Assembly: GCF_901709675.1 (NCBI RefSeq)
Contig: NC_051107.1
Coordinates: 1,793,501 to 1,857,500 of the forward strand
Reading direction: 5' to 3'
Length of the DNA: 64,000 nucleotides
Origin: Syngnathus acus
Taxonomy: Eukaryota; Chordata; Actinopteri; Syngnathiformes; Syngnathidae
The stretch's first letter is position 1, and each line of letters begins with the position of its first letter. Below are positions 36,572 to 49,566 of the stretch, one piece after another. The notes beneath the pieces were generated by a model. It was given only the letters and a program-made list of their open reading frames with translations. It had not been told where the DNA came from and ran no database searches. The position numbers and the translations under genes were made by a program.

Positions 36572-36585
36572 GTTGCCATGGCGAC
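36572..36585. promoter_or_regulatory. RFX-type X-box motif
   Basis: GTTGCCATGGCGAC differs from the perfect palindrome GTTGCCATGGCAAC at one position in the second half-site. Confidence 0.5.
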
Positions 36586-36948
36586 ACACATGGAGATGAC
36601 CTAGCATCTTGTGCAATAGAGAGAGCGATTAGATTGTGTGTTGTGTGTTCACAACTAGTTGTGTGCATCCTGATAGATAACAGCCAATGGCCGCGCGGCT
36701 GCAATATGGCCGCATGTGATGCGACGGCGGCGTCACTCTACTGTGTGACTTTGGTGATAACGACTCATATGAGGTAGTCACAATTTAAATCACTTGATGT
36801 ATATCTTTGCCTCGCCTTGCAAGAGAGTTACTAGTGCACCGTTGTGCATTTCAACTGACATATTGCCTCCTACCACATGCAGCGTGGAGTCAAGCTGTGT
36901 ATTCCACATGTGTGTGAGTGAATTTTTTTTTTCTTCAAGATTGAGCAT

Positions 36949-37259
36949 TACCGTATTTTCCGCACTATAAGGCGCACTGGATTATAAGGCGCACCTTCAA
37001 TGAATGGCCCATTTTAAAACTTTGTCCATATATAAGGCGCACCTGATTATAAGGCGCATCTTCAACGAATGGCCCATTTTAAAACTTTGTCCATATATAA
37101 GATATATACATTTGGCCCGCGGGCCGGACTTTGGACACGCCTACTGTAGTGGCTCAATATTGGTCCATATATAAGGCGCACCTGATTATAAGGCGCACTG
37201 TCGGCTTTTGAGAAAATTTGAGGTTTTTAGGTGCGCCTTATAGTGCGGAAAATACGGTA
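36949..37259 (-). mobile_element. TA-bounded MITE with ATAAGGCGCAC repeats (311 bp)
   Basis: Ends are TACCGTATTTTCCGCACTAT and its complement ATAGTGCGGAAAATACGGTA. Inside, ATAAGGCGCAC units recur and a block (AATGGCCCATTTTAAAACTT) is duplicated in tandem. The middle also contains GGCCCGCGGGCCGGACTTTG at about 37113-37132, which resembles a hAT-type element end and suggests a captured or inserted fragment. It lies in the same orientation as the 43187 copy and opposite to the 47293 copy. Confidence 0.88.
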
Positions 37260-38809
37260 CTCTTTGCCGTGTAGCAATGGAGAAAAGTTTTTGCACATCA
37301 GAATGATTAAGGGCTTCACAGGTTCACAGGCCAAATTTTTTTTTGTGCTGAAAGTTCCCTCAAAATAGATTTGTCCAAAATGAAGGCAGAAGGCGGGGGC
37401 GGGGGGTACAGTAATTGATCTAATAAAGGGAATCCTCACAGGGGGGGTCATGTGATCCAGAGCTAGGCGGTGCGGCTTACTCTCTCAACCCCAGGGAGCC
37501 TCGCTCTCGCTGCCTCTGAGCTATGGAAAAATAACAACAACATCGAGAGAAACGTTAGGACGTGACGGGAGCAGCCTTCTCCTTCTTTCCGTTGTTTGTT
37601 CCATGCCAATTTCTCCTCAGGAACACACGAGCGACGTGTTCATTCTGGCCGATAGCTCCATTCTACCTTTTCTACCGCCTCCTCCTTCTGCTTGTAACCT
37701 TGCCAAGCTTCAACTCCCCGCGACGTATCCACCCAGGCAGCTCTGCCAACAATTAGAACACATTACTGCCAATTGTGCCACCTGCGGCCCCCTCTGAAAG
37801 GCGAGGGAGGGGGGAGGCATTGTGCCAATGGACGCAACGTATCGGAGCTGGATGCTGCCACAAAGCACGGTGTTTAATTACAAGTAAGCAGCGGTTTAAT
37901 CAGGCTGAATGTAGCCAGCAGACACATTGCAACTGTCTGAGTGAGGCTGGTGGGCGGGTACGTCGGTATTTTTCTTCTGTCAGTGCGTGACAGCAAAGGA
38001 AGAATCAGTCAATTGGAGGAGGGTCCGCCATTGTTTCAGAAACCAACTCGCCGGGGAGACACACGTTCACACCTGCCACGCAGCCAAAGGAGTTGGCCGA
38101 GATGTGTGTGAATTGGTAAAGGAAGAAGATGGAAAAAAAAAAAGTGTCTGTGAGGAGATTTAGCCTCAAGCCAAAACCAATTCACAAGCACTCCACATTG
38201 GAGAGGGGGTCTTAGCCAACCCCCCACCTACTCCTCCTTCACCCAACCTGACCATGACAGGCCTGAGTCGGCCACAATTTTATAGTCTTGCAAACCTGCT
38301 AGCATGTGCTAAGGTTGCATTAAAGCGACAATGTTTTGCAGTGTAGGCCAGATGAAAACGTAATCCTCCATTGTGTATTTAAATGGATCAACCTGGAAGG
38401 GGGCTTAGTGAAGTCGGCGAACTCTGCACTCTCCGCATATATGGTGAATTTAGTCATATTTGTCACAGTTTGGATTTGTAATCGATCAATTGATTGGTTA
38501 TAGGATTAATTGATGACGAATTGATAGTTAATCGGTTAGAAACTTTGGAGGAATTTCCGCCTCTGGGTAGAGAGCGTTGTCAGATTTCTGTCCTCCTCAA
38601 TGAAAGCAGATGGGTTCTGTTTGTGTTTAATCAAATTAAGCATTTGCAAACATCTGCTTTTAGTTGGGGAAAACAATCAGCAACATTTTTTTCCTCAAAA
38701 CATGTTGTGGATCAAAACAGGAAGTGAATGAGTATTGTTTTTGAATAAAGGGAATTATAGTTAAGGCCCAAGCAGCAACCACTGTGAGGTTTCTATTGTG
38801 TCTGTAAAA

Positions 38810-38990
38810 AGGTTTATAATTTTTATAATGAGAAAAAAATACTAAATAAAATAAAGAAATAATTAAAAAAATAATAATAATAAATTTCTCATCTTCACAC
38901 AAAAAATAGTAAATAAAAAAACAAAATAATAGTAAAAAAAATAAAAATAAAGCATAAATAAATAATTTCTCATTTTCATATTTATGAGGA
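38810..38990. repeat. A-rich low-complexity tract with duplicated block
   Basis: Dominated by A, AAT and AAATA runs. AATTTCTCATCTTCA and AATTTCTCATTTTCA occur about 80 bp apart, showing a local duplication. The lysine-poor, phenylalanine-rich open frame on the minus strand here is an artefact of the composition. Confidence 0.8.
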
Positions 38991-40354
38991 CCAAAACATG
39001 ACCAAAAACCCGCCAAAATTATTATTGCCATTTCCATTTCAAATTTAGGTTCACTATATGTGCTCGTTCTTAGCATCTATCCATAAATGTTTTTAGGTCG
39101 TCTTTATAATGATTCTTTCCATACTTTAACCAATTTTACACTCGAATGCATTCCCTCCCTGCATTTCTAGCTCTCTCTCTTTCTCTCTCTAGAGTCTTGG
39201 TAGGTAATTGCTCAGGGCTTCAGAGAAAAGGCAGAATGGAAAAGAAAAATAGGGAAAGGTTGTCGGAGTGCATGTACGTACCAGAAGTGGAACAGGAGTG
39301 AGGGCGGGGGATAAAATGAGGATGATTGTTGCTGTGTGTATGGGTAGTAGGGTGAACGGGGGGGGGTTCCCAAAGAGTATGCGTGGAATTCACAGTGGGA
39401 TCGCTGATCCGCTCAAAAAAATGTGCAGCCTTCCAGAGGCGCTTTGAGCTTGTAAAACATTTCCACAGTTCCTGGGTACTCGCGCTGCCTGTTAGCGACA
39501 CACACTCGCACGCACTCCCGTCTATATTTGGGCGAGGCGTACCCCCGCATGTGCTTTTATTGGGCTTTCATCTGTGGAAAGTGTCGAGTTTATCCGTTTC
39601 GTGCAAAATTGTATTGCTCGAGAAAAGATTGAGGGCAAAGAATTTGATATTCTTTGGGCGTACCATTCCGCCGCTAGCTTGCTTGGAAATATGTTTATCA
39701 AATCAATATATTTGTGCAACGCCGTCAGCATGGCAGAGCACAGTACAGTCTCCCGAAGGACGCAATGTGAGTAATATAGCTCACAATCAATATCAATTCT
39801 CTTATCTGCGGGTTGAGCGCCGTCCCATCTCGCATCCGTTTCGGCCCCAATGCGAATCCGACATGTCAGATTAGCTTATTGGTGCTCCGTAGGAAGATAG
39901 GGAAGCAATCTTATCTGTCGCCGTCCGATGGTGTCGACACAAATATTTTGAATTGTATTAAAAAGTTTGCATTCAAATTTGCCCACAGGAAAATAATGCG
40001 TAGAAACCAAAATGGCGTTTAAAAAGAAAACGCAACCCACCTGCTGTCAGCCATTAACCTAATGAACTAGCACCCATCTCCACAAACGACCGCCCGGAGC
40101 TTTCAGAGCATCTGGGAGTAACGCTAATGTAGCGTCTCCAAACTTTCCCCAAGATGCCGTATTGATCGGGTCCAATCAATGGGTCTAAAACGCCATGAGT
40201 GCATCTGGTAACCATAAAAGACGGCACTCAAAACGAAGGCTGTAATCGTCGCTAAGTATCATTGTTCATAATGGAAGACGGAGGACGAGGCGATTAGAGG
40301 AATGCCGACGGAAACAAAAACAAAAGTAGTTTGGAAGACGACTTGAACTCACGG

Positions 40355-40400
40355 TTCAAGTTTGACGTCTATAGTCGTCAATGGTAGTGAATGAGTTTTC
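40355..40400 (+). mobile_element. Short palindromic dispersed repeat, copy 2
   Basis: Contains TTTGACGTCTATAGTCGTCA followed by ATGGTAGTGAATGAG, matching the copies at about 3575 (minus) and 58037 (plus). Its left arm is poorly preserved. Confidence 0.55.
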
Positions 40401-43186
40401 TCTCAACTTCAACTTCCCACGTTCTCTGGCGTTAATGACGAATATAGCGATAAGCATCGAGTCCTTTCCTCCATTCCATCAACTCCATCTGTCCTCCCTC
40501 TCTTCATCCACTCGCTCTTCCCATTTGTCGTTCCGCTTTTACTGTCAAACGGTGATTTGTGTCAGCCATGCTCTGATACCGAGACCCAGTTTCCACTCTG
40601 AAGGGTTGCCCTCAGTGCACATTAGCCATGACAGTGCATTGATCCTCAACTTTATTCACTGAGAGGAAAGAGGAAAAACATTGACTGCACTTGGGGAAGT
40701 AAACAAATAAATCTTTGGAGGCAAATTTCTTCTCAGCTAAGGAAATGGCCAAATGTGTGTGTCAGGTCCTTTCTTGTCAATCCCGGTTTCCCGCCCTTGA
40801 AAGCCCACCTGGCTCTCAGCAGCTGGGTTACACAACGGGGCCATTTAGCCTCATCAAAAATTCATAAGGCCGAAATTTCCCAATCCTCATTTCGTTCATC
40901 CTGCCGTTTTCCAAATGGGATTTATCGTACAATTTTAAATTAAAATGTTCAAAAGTTTTGGTAAAATGAGATTGGAGCTACTTCCCTGGGTAATTCCTGG
41001 TGATAAAATGAAGCTCTGCACAATCGGTACAGGGATTTTATATATTCCAATAGAGCAGGTGGGATGTAAGAATACCCCTGCCCATTGGTGGAGGCTTTAG
41101 GGCTGATTTATGCAAGGAAAACACGCTGTCGGAGCAAGAGCAAAAAAACAGTAAAAGAATATTAGAACTGATAAAAAAAAATCTTCAGATGTAATCCTGG
41201 AAAGATGGTCTTACTTAGCTTTTTAGCTATTCCGCCAGCTTTAAAAAACCCTGAAGGCTTCTGATGGCGTATTCCCAGCTCCGATACTCATGCATGTTTT
41301 AGAAGGGCTCACCTCTTGGGAGAAGGAGTTGGAGCTATTGACTGGTCTAGGATACACAACAGCCCACAATGGAGCTGAGGCTGGAAAAAGATCTGCAAAG
41401 AGCATCCTGAAAGCAAACTGGCCAACTAGTAGCAACTGTATCTCATGTCTCCCGTCTCCACACAAGATCTTGGTCCTTAAGGGATCGGGATAGCAGATGG
41501 TGTGTGTTTGAAATATTCTTGAACCTTGGCATTCACAAATGTCCATTAACCTCTCTAAGGGGATAATCTTTAAATAGCAAAGCCTCTGTTTCTTCAAGCG
41601 GCCTCCCGACACCACGCCAATCAAGTGTATTGATTAACAGATTCCTGCCAATAACAGTCATATATGTCCAAGCTTATATCGACTCTCCAGAAGACCACAC
41701 ACGGCAAGTAATTGTAGAAAGACATCTGGGGTCCGACACCTTTATTTCTTCTGTCGGTCATAAATCTCAGTCAATAATGTCCTCGGGCTTCCTATTTTCT
41801 TCACAGTCCAATGATCAACTAGTCGTCTAGAGTATCACTTCTAAAGGTCGCAGGTTAAACATAACACAGGAAAGCCAATGATTGGCTTAAGCCGATCTGA
41901 ACTCGAGTGTGAACCGGATTTGAATAGGCTGAAGGACGTTGCGACAAAGTCCTGGATCTGGACTTGGATCCGTCAAACAAAAGAGCGTCTCATCGGCAAG
42001 CTACCATGATGGTTGTTTAATATTCCGTTGAAACTCTCGAAATATGACTACTGGGTGTAGGGACAAGGCGGCTTGTGTTTCCGTGTCATGAAGCCTTGAT
42101 CTAAGTAATACTGTGCAAAATGTCCGAGGATAGACGACTCGTTGTTGACGCCAGTAGCGACCAGTAAATATGGAAGAGGGTCAAGTACCGTCGCTCCCCC
42201 CCTCGGGGTGTGATGAGCTAAAGATGCGTGTCCGCCCCTCCCCCTTTGTACGCACACGCGTGTACGACGTATTGACTCAACCGTTTGAGGCGCTCGTACG
42301 CGCTGACATCTGACCTCAATTTTGAGGCAGAAGTAGCCCGAGGCAAGGTGATGACTTGAATGCAGCCCCACCACACTGATGTCGTCCGGAATTGGACATT
42401 GGACGGCATTGATGACTCACAAAGTGTTCTTTCACCATCTTTGTCAGGATCACAACATAGGCATCCACTCAAGGATTTCTTTTATGTACTTCCAGATATG
42501 ATTTAGTTTCCGCCCCGCCCACTCTACACTATTCTATGCAGCCTTATTTCCTTATGTTTTATAGACGCTAATAATTACAGTAAGGGGTCCACTTGAGTCC
42601 TACCCATCGTGGGCCATATCTTTTATGACGCCACATTAAAGTGTGCATGCAGAGTTGAAAGTAATTGCATGTTGATAGAGCAATCCGAGGGAAGGAATCA
42701 GCGAGGAACAGCACGTTTGGCACGCCCGAAGCACAATACACACAAGGCCCGCCACGCTTACCCGGCGCGACACCCCGCTCGGGACCCGAGACAGATGCAC
42801 AGGTATTTAATTAGAAGCGACTCCAGCTGTTGCTGTTTATGACCCAGACATTTGGAAGACAAACCGCAAGTAGACCGGCATACGTGTGGGTCAACCACTT
42901 GTTTGAGTCGGCTACCTCGGGGAATGTCACCCGTGCGTAGGTTGGAATTGGGCTTGTGTGGTGGCAGGTAAACACAGCTGTCACCATGGTGCTCGAGAAT
43001 ATGGAATAAGAACGTCCCAGACTTTATATTCCGCAGTAGTGGTCGCTTAGAGTTAGACCTGTATACTCCCCAGAAGGGTTTTACATTCTTCCATTGGCGA
43101 TAACATCAGTCTGTTTGAATATTCTGATTAGTTAAACCCAAACTGAAGACCCAGATACCAATTGCCCGACCCAACATTGATGTTTT

Positions 43187-43560
43187 TACCGTATTTTCTG
43201 GACTATAAGGCGCACCTTCAATGAATGGCCCATTTTAAAATTTTGTCCTTATATAAGGCGCACCGAACTATAAGGCGCACCATTAATGCATCATGTCAGA
43301 TTTTTAATCCAAATCAAATCACTCTCCATTTTATCTTTTTTATTTCAACTTCAGACGCAACAAATTACTTTCTAATCACAAAATAATGATCCATATTGAT
43401 TCATGATTCATAGTCTTCAGCGGGCCACTTATGATTGATTTCATGACAAATTTAGGAATTTGGTCCATATATTAGGCGCACCTGACTATAAGGCACACTG
43501 TCGGCTTTTGAGAAAATTTTAGGTTTTTAGGTGCGCCTTATAGTCCGGAAAATACGCTTA
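43187..43560 (-). mobile_element. TA-bounded MITE, long form (374 bp)
   Basis: Starts TACCGTATTTTCTGGACTAT and ends TAGTCCGGAAAATACG plus CTTA. Between the ATAAGGCGCAC-bearing arms lies a roughly 200-bp core that includes TCATGATTCATAGTCTTCAG and CGGGCCACTTATGATTGATT. The same core is present in reverse orientation in the copy at 47293. Confidence 0.9.
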
Positions 43561-46500
43561 CTCTTTGTTTTCATGTGTCAAGTCACCAGCTTGCAAGTTC
43601 AAGTCCATCGACCATATTTGGGAAGCAGAAATCTGTAAACTCTTGACAGCCATTAAAGTCTTTCCTCTCTATCCGTCACACTTTTGTCTAAGGTACCACA
43701 TGGTCTCCCCTCCCTTCTCTGAGACATCTCCGCATGTTTGCACTTTACATGGGAAACTAGGCTAACATGATTAATGTTCATGGTATGATCCATGGTGCTT
43801 CTCTTCCTCAGCCGATCCCACCGGGAATTCTCTCTCCTCTCCATCTTTACAACTGTTGGCTAACAGTCTCCTGCGCTCCGGACGGTTCGCTGTGATGAAT
43901 GATTAACATGCAGACTTGCTAAATGATGGCCAACAGATCATTTATAGAGTAACTCGAGAGGGGGACCTCGCGGAGCGCCGTGGGAGCTCCCTCTTGAGTT
44001 TGTATGACGGTATTCCGGACGCAAATGAAAATATATGACCTGCATTGTCTTTTTTTGCTGACAAGAGACTGCAGAAACCATCGTTGACCTTTCACTAGGT
44101 TATTATAGAACACTCGCACTATTCTCGTCCGTGACATTGCCTTTGCATCAGCAGATCTTGAGGAAGTGTGCCGGAATTTAATGACACGCGGTGTCACTTC
44201 ACTTTTACCCATTTGGTGAAATGGTGAGTGGCCTTTTGACTGGAGGCTACCTAGGTGTGAATAAATCTTGAGACGGCATATGTTAGATTTATAACACATT
44301 CACCCAATCTTTCTCCTAAAAACCCCGTAACCCCTCCTCCCTTATTTCCACTCTTATATGATGTTCATATTTCATGAGGTCTCCGTTGTACTTTCATCAT
44401 TTCAGTATGTCTTTCAGTCGTGCTGGATGAAATACAGTCTTAAATATCTTTTATGGGAATTCCGGTCGGGCCCCCTTGTGGGGACCCATGTGCCCTGGCC
44501 TTATCCTGCACCCCTAGTCTATATGCCAATCAATAAATAATGGGAGTAGATCTAACTGTGTGCAGAGGAGAGGCGGATTGGAAGCTGTTAAATAATTATA
44601 TGGGGATGACAACTATCAAGTGAAATGACACAGCTAAAAATATCGCAAAGGTGTGCAAGAATCTCCATGTCGTGGACTCTTCTCCTCAGGCTCACATGGC
44701 TCTGATTACTGCCAATTAGACCCCATTGTCAGGTAATTATGCTCCTATTACGCCTGGTTATTAGCCGGCGTGAAACAACGTTATGAGTTCTGCACTGTAA
44801 TTGATTTTTTTTTGCAAGTACGGCACGGAGAAAACCCCACAAGCACTGGAGCACCTTCTTTTGTTTCGTAGCGAAACCGCTTTTCCTTCCAAGTGTTTGC
44901 TCACTTTTCGAAGACTCCACTTGAAAGCATCCGTCTCTCCCCCCGCGCCCCAAATGTCAGCCTTCTCATCGAAACGACGCCCATCTGTTGAATGTAATCA
45001 CAATTTCCATAATTCTCCTTCCTACGCTCCCATCGTCTCCTATCTCATTTGCGGGGTATAAATGGTAATTCGAATAAAGTGGCGTATTCTCAGAGTGGCT
45101 ACATATGCTGCGAGCAAATATGAAATATGATAATGCACTAAGTGGCTCCCCGTGGACGCGGTCTGGTCTTGACCTGCTGCGGTACAGGAGACGGGTTTGG
45201 CGGTGATCCCCTCTGGGAATTCCATATGGATTTTCACTTCCATCTAAAGTGATCTGACTTAAGTGGGCGGGTCTCGCTGATCAATCGACATCCATAGAAA
45301 CAACCTATACTTGCAATGAATGTCTAATCTAAATTAGTCTTGCTTCTTTGGTTAGTCACGGTTGACTGGTAGGTCGATACTTCCACCATGACCGTGACGC
45401 CTATACAAGTCAGTGGTATTAAAGAAATCAATCTGCTTTAATCAGAATGATCGGAACAGAGTTACTGCTTTCCATCAGCCGGATATAAACACCTTCTTTG
45501 AACTGTCGTGTTTATATATCACCTCTGTGCACAATTTGGACGCTTCGGAACAGCTTTATGTTCTGTTTTCCCCTTTGCTGCCTCGGTAACTCATCACTAT
45601 CACACGCACGACGACGGATGCAATCCCGCCACGAGGCCGAGCCATTATGAATGTTTGCAATTGTGGCTCTGTTATGGCCTTTTATCTGTAATCCCTACAA
45701 AGCTTTGCACTTTGTGTGTTTGTCGGTTCTTGTGATGTGACAATCCAATGCAGCCACATGGTGATGGTGCTAATCAATATTTTATGCAACCATTGTGATT
45801 TAAAAAATGTCCACTTTGTTTGGAAATTGGAACATAAACCCTAATCCAAAAACTAACCAAAGCTACCCGCTAATGCACGACTGTAATGAAAACATTGGCA
45901 TCTATAAAGCATATGACCCGGATTCATTCAGTGTCAAGATATGGGAATTGGGTTAATTTTTGGAAATATTTCATAATGTCCCTTCTATAGCAACAAAGAG
46001 GTCTCAGAAATCGGCGCAGTCTCAAAGTCCTAGAACCAATACCCACTCTATCGCCGATATACAAAAACTAGCTTGGATTTTTATGTAGCTATGAGCTAGC
46101 TTGGCTAGCACTGGAAAAACACGCCGTCACCGCTAACACGGGCGAGAAGAAGCAAATTTGCGATACAAGCCTGACAAATTTTATCATTTCAGCCTGTGGG
46201 TGTAGTTTTTGGTTTTGCACAAACAACCCCCTGCAGAATTTAGTTGAATGAGTTTGACGCATGTGGCGATTAGTAAATGCCTATTGAACATTTTACGCTT
46301 GTGCCCGCTCTTTGATTATTTCTAATTCTTATCATCTCTTTCTTTCCATGTTTCCTTTGATGGCGCCATTGAAATGATTCCTTCAACACCAGGTGTGTAT
46401 TATTTTCGCTACATCCTATTTTGTTTTCTATTGGCACAATAATATGATCAGATTTTCTTAACCAAGCATGAAATCCATTCTCACAGTGTGACTACCAACC

Positions 46501-47092
46501 AGTGTGGAGACAATGTTTTATTAAGCGTGTTTATTCAGTGATGATTGCAATGGGACTGGTGGCCAGTGATAACACGTTGCTTGCTCAAGACACACACCTT
46601 AACAATAGTCTGGCTTCAGGCAGCAGCATTAAATCCGGTGCGGCTTTTTAAACGGCTTCCCGTAAAGGCGGCACACAGTTGGTTGAAAAAAGACGTGAAA
46701 CTTCTTCAGGTTCCTCCCCCGTCCGCCACCCATGGTGCACTCTGTCAGCCTCACACGCAATTTAACGGCAAATGTGGGAGCTTAATGCATGCTAATTTAG
46801 GCAGATGAGATGTGTGGCGGCACAAGTGCCACATGCCCCAGTGCGGCGTCACGGGCGGGTGCCGACGCTCGCTCACCTGAGGAAGGGGCGGCAGAATGGA
46901 GCAGCAGGCTAGGCAGCTGGAGGAAGGAAAGGAGGAAGGATGGTTGGATGGAGGCAAGGGTGGATGGGGTGGTGTGAATAGAAGATGCGTGATTGAAGGT
47001 AGAGATGGAAATAGGAACACCTCTGCAATCTTTAAGTAGTTAGCTTGGATGGGTTGTTATGTTATGCTAACGTGTGTTAGTGTATATCTATC

Positions 47093-47144
47093 CGTGTGTG
47101 TGTGTTTGTGTGCGAGTGTGCATGTGCGTGTGTGTGTGTATATA
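47093..47144. repeat. Imperfect (GT)n microsatellite
   Basis: GT runs interrupted by GC and AT dinucleotides; overlapping cysteine/valine-rich open frames are artefacts of it. Confidence 0.85.
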
Positions 47145-47186
47145 TGCTATACAGTATACGTTGCTATGCTATATTTTACTAGACCA

Positions 47187-47292
47187 CAGGTGTCAAACTC
47201 AAGGCCTGGGGGCCAGATCTGGCCCGTCACATCATTTTATGTGGCCCGCAAAATCAAAGTCATGTGAGTCAATTCAATGTTTCTTATTAAAA
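47187..47292 (+). mobile_element. hAT-type element end, interrupted by a MITE
   Basis: Begins CAGGTGTCAAACTCAAGG, then GGGGGCCAGATCTGGCCC and CATCATTTTATGTGGCCCGC, a hAT-like terminal region that also occurs, decayed, at 35405 and in inverted form at the right end of the 59130 element. A TA-bounded MITE starts at 47293, so the sequence after 47691 may be the continuation of this element. No right end or target duplication was found. Confidence 0.65.
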
Positions 47293-47691
47293 TACCGTAT
47301 TTTCCGGGCTATAAGGCGCACCCAAAAACCGAAAATTTTCTCAAAAGCCGACAGTGCGCTTTATAGTCCAGTGTGCCTTATATATGGACCACATTCCTAA
47401 ATTTAAACTGGCCCGAAGCATTGTGTCATGAAATCAATCATAAGTGGCCCGCTGAAGACTATGAATCATGAATCAAAAAGACTATGGATCATTATTTTGT
47501 GATTATAAAGTAATTTGTTGCGTCTGAAGTTGAACTAAAAAAGATAAAATGGAGAATGATTTGATTTGGATTAAAAATCTGACATGATGCATTAATGGTG
47601 CGCCTTATAGTCCGGTGCGCCTTACATAAGGACAAAGTTTCAAAATGGGCCATTCATTGAATGTGCGCCTTATAGTCCGGAAAATACGGTA
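47293..47691 (+). mobile_element. TA-bounded MITE, long form, inverted relative to 43187 (399 bp)
   Basis: Starts TACCGTATTTTCCGGGCTAT and ends ATAGTCCGGAAAATACGGTA. The interior, for example CTGAAGACTATGAATCATGA and GACATGATGCATTAATGGTG, is the reverse complement of the core of the 43187-43560 copy. It interrupts a hAT-like element end. Confidence 0.9.
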
Positions 47692-49546
47692 CCAAAACTG
47701 AGATATTGCAACAATGTTTGTGATAATCCTAATTTCAAAATAAATTAGAAAATTGTTGACTTTTTCTGTTGCGTGTTGTGATAATATCCCCCCGTTTATT
47801 TCTATTTAAGTCTTTAATGGCCCCACGAGGGAAATCATAACTCCGATGTGGCCGCAACAAAAATGAGTTTGCACACGACACGAAAGTGAATAAAACCTGC
47901 AAAATACTTAACCGCTATAAAATATGAAACACACTATTCTATTTATTTATTCTATAAATTTTTCCATTCAAGCCTATTTTCTTCACCATCCCTCTTTTTT
48001 TTCCAATTTATAACATTTTGTCATGCTGTGGCCGCTCCAATTGTGATTGCAATGCACGGCGGACATTTTGCTGACTCGTGGCTTCTTAACTGCTCTCATA
48101 CAAGGCCCGTTGACATCATGTGACGTGTTGAGGTCAGGCAACATACGTGAAGCAAGACACAAAGTCAGTGACTTTGAACTGCCAGGAGGTCGCTGGTAGT
48201 ACTATTGGATCGTTCAGAATTCAAATGCCAATCATAGCGACGACAGCACTCCATTTCTCAGATTTCCTCTCCAGCGTAATGTGTCTCCGTCTGCCCACTT
48301 GATGGAAGAAGAATCCAATCACAGCTGATTGGGGGGGAAACAGGAGTACATCAATAATGTATTGTTGTCTCTCTGCGGGTGAAACACTGTCATTTGTTTC
48401 CCTTCTCCACTTCCCAGGCCTTGTGTTGTGACTTGATCATTTTGTGTTGATTTTTTTTTTTTTCCTCCTTCCCAAATTTGCAATTCGGCACCATTCTGAC
48501 ATCCCGTTGATTGACTTGACCTCATCGCTTGTTCTTCCCTGCTGTTATTTATGACTCATGAATATTCACTCCTGCAGTTACTCTGTTTTTCTTGTTCACT
48601 AAGCATTGGTGGTATTTTTTTTTTTTGACCACCCACGCAAGGACACAGATATCCAGACACATGCTCAACAAAACACTCACTCCCTCGCACAATTGCGGGT
48701 GGATGCGACTCGGCCCCGGCCATGAATATTCATCCGCACCTGTTTCCCGGCACAAAGTTTCTCGCCGCTTTTATTGTTACTGAGACAGAAGTTTGGACGG
48801 GAGCTCTTCTGTCTTTGTGTGTGTTTTCTTTTCATTGGCTGCCTTTTTTGACCTCGACATCTGTTACTGTCTAATATATTCTTCCTGTACACTATATAGA
48901 AAGTTGTTTTCGAGCTAATCATCTCCTAAAATGTTACAGAGCACTCGAATTGGGTTTTATCGACTTTGAATTTCAAGGGTTGATTAGTTTTTACAAACTA
49001 CCTCCGCCTCCTGTGATGTCACCAAACAACGGCAATGATGCAATGATAGGAAATCATTGAGGGGATTTTAACCCTCAGGCTGTTTGTGAGGGTTTTTTTG
49101 TGTGTCTGCTTTGGTTTGCAGTTTGGTCAAATGTGTCTTGACACGTTTCATTCCCACTGTCGTTTTCAACTCCTGAGGGCAAAAGTGCATGTGTCACTCA
49201 GGGTAAGGGAAAGAGTTATTACAGCAAGTCTGCTTCTTTTCTTCCTTTGTTTTGCTCTCATGCATCGACACATGCTCCGCCTCCTTCCCGGAGGCTTTAA
49301 TGTGTGTGTAGACGTGAAGTCACTGGCCCCGGTTTAGTCATACTGAGCAGAAACAATGTCTTTGAATTGAACACCTGCTTCACACAGGGGAGGGTCATTG
49401 TAAACATGGCCACTAGAGGGCGTGTGTCGCTTCAAAACAGGTAGTCCTGGGCCCACTCCCTTGAGTCCAAATTACTTCTGATAACGGCCATTTGAATGGG
49501 TTGATGATGGCCCAATTTGGTGTCATCTTCCCTTTCCATCTCTTCA

Positions 49547-49566
49547 GTGTGTGTGTGTGTGTGTTT
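49547..49566. repeat. (GT)n microsatellite
   Basis: Nearly perfect GT run of about 20 bp. Confidence 0.9.

Noticed and set aside
39383-39874. 163-codon plus-strand open frame
   Set aside because: No domain, signal or repeat structure, and no matching splice or Kozak context; length is compatible with chance.
42972-42996. CACCATGGTG palindrome as a seventh X-box
   Set aside because: It lacks the GTTGC and GCAAC outer half-site bases.
47074-47267. Cysteine/valine-rich open frames
   Set aside because: Translations of a GT microsatellite.
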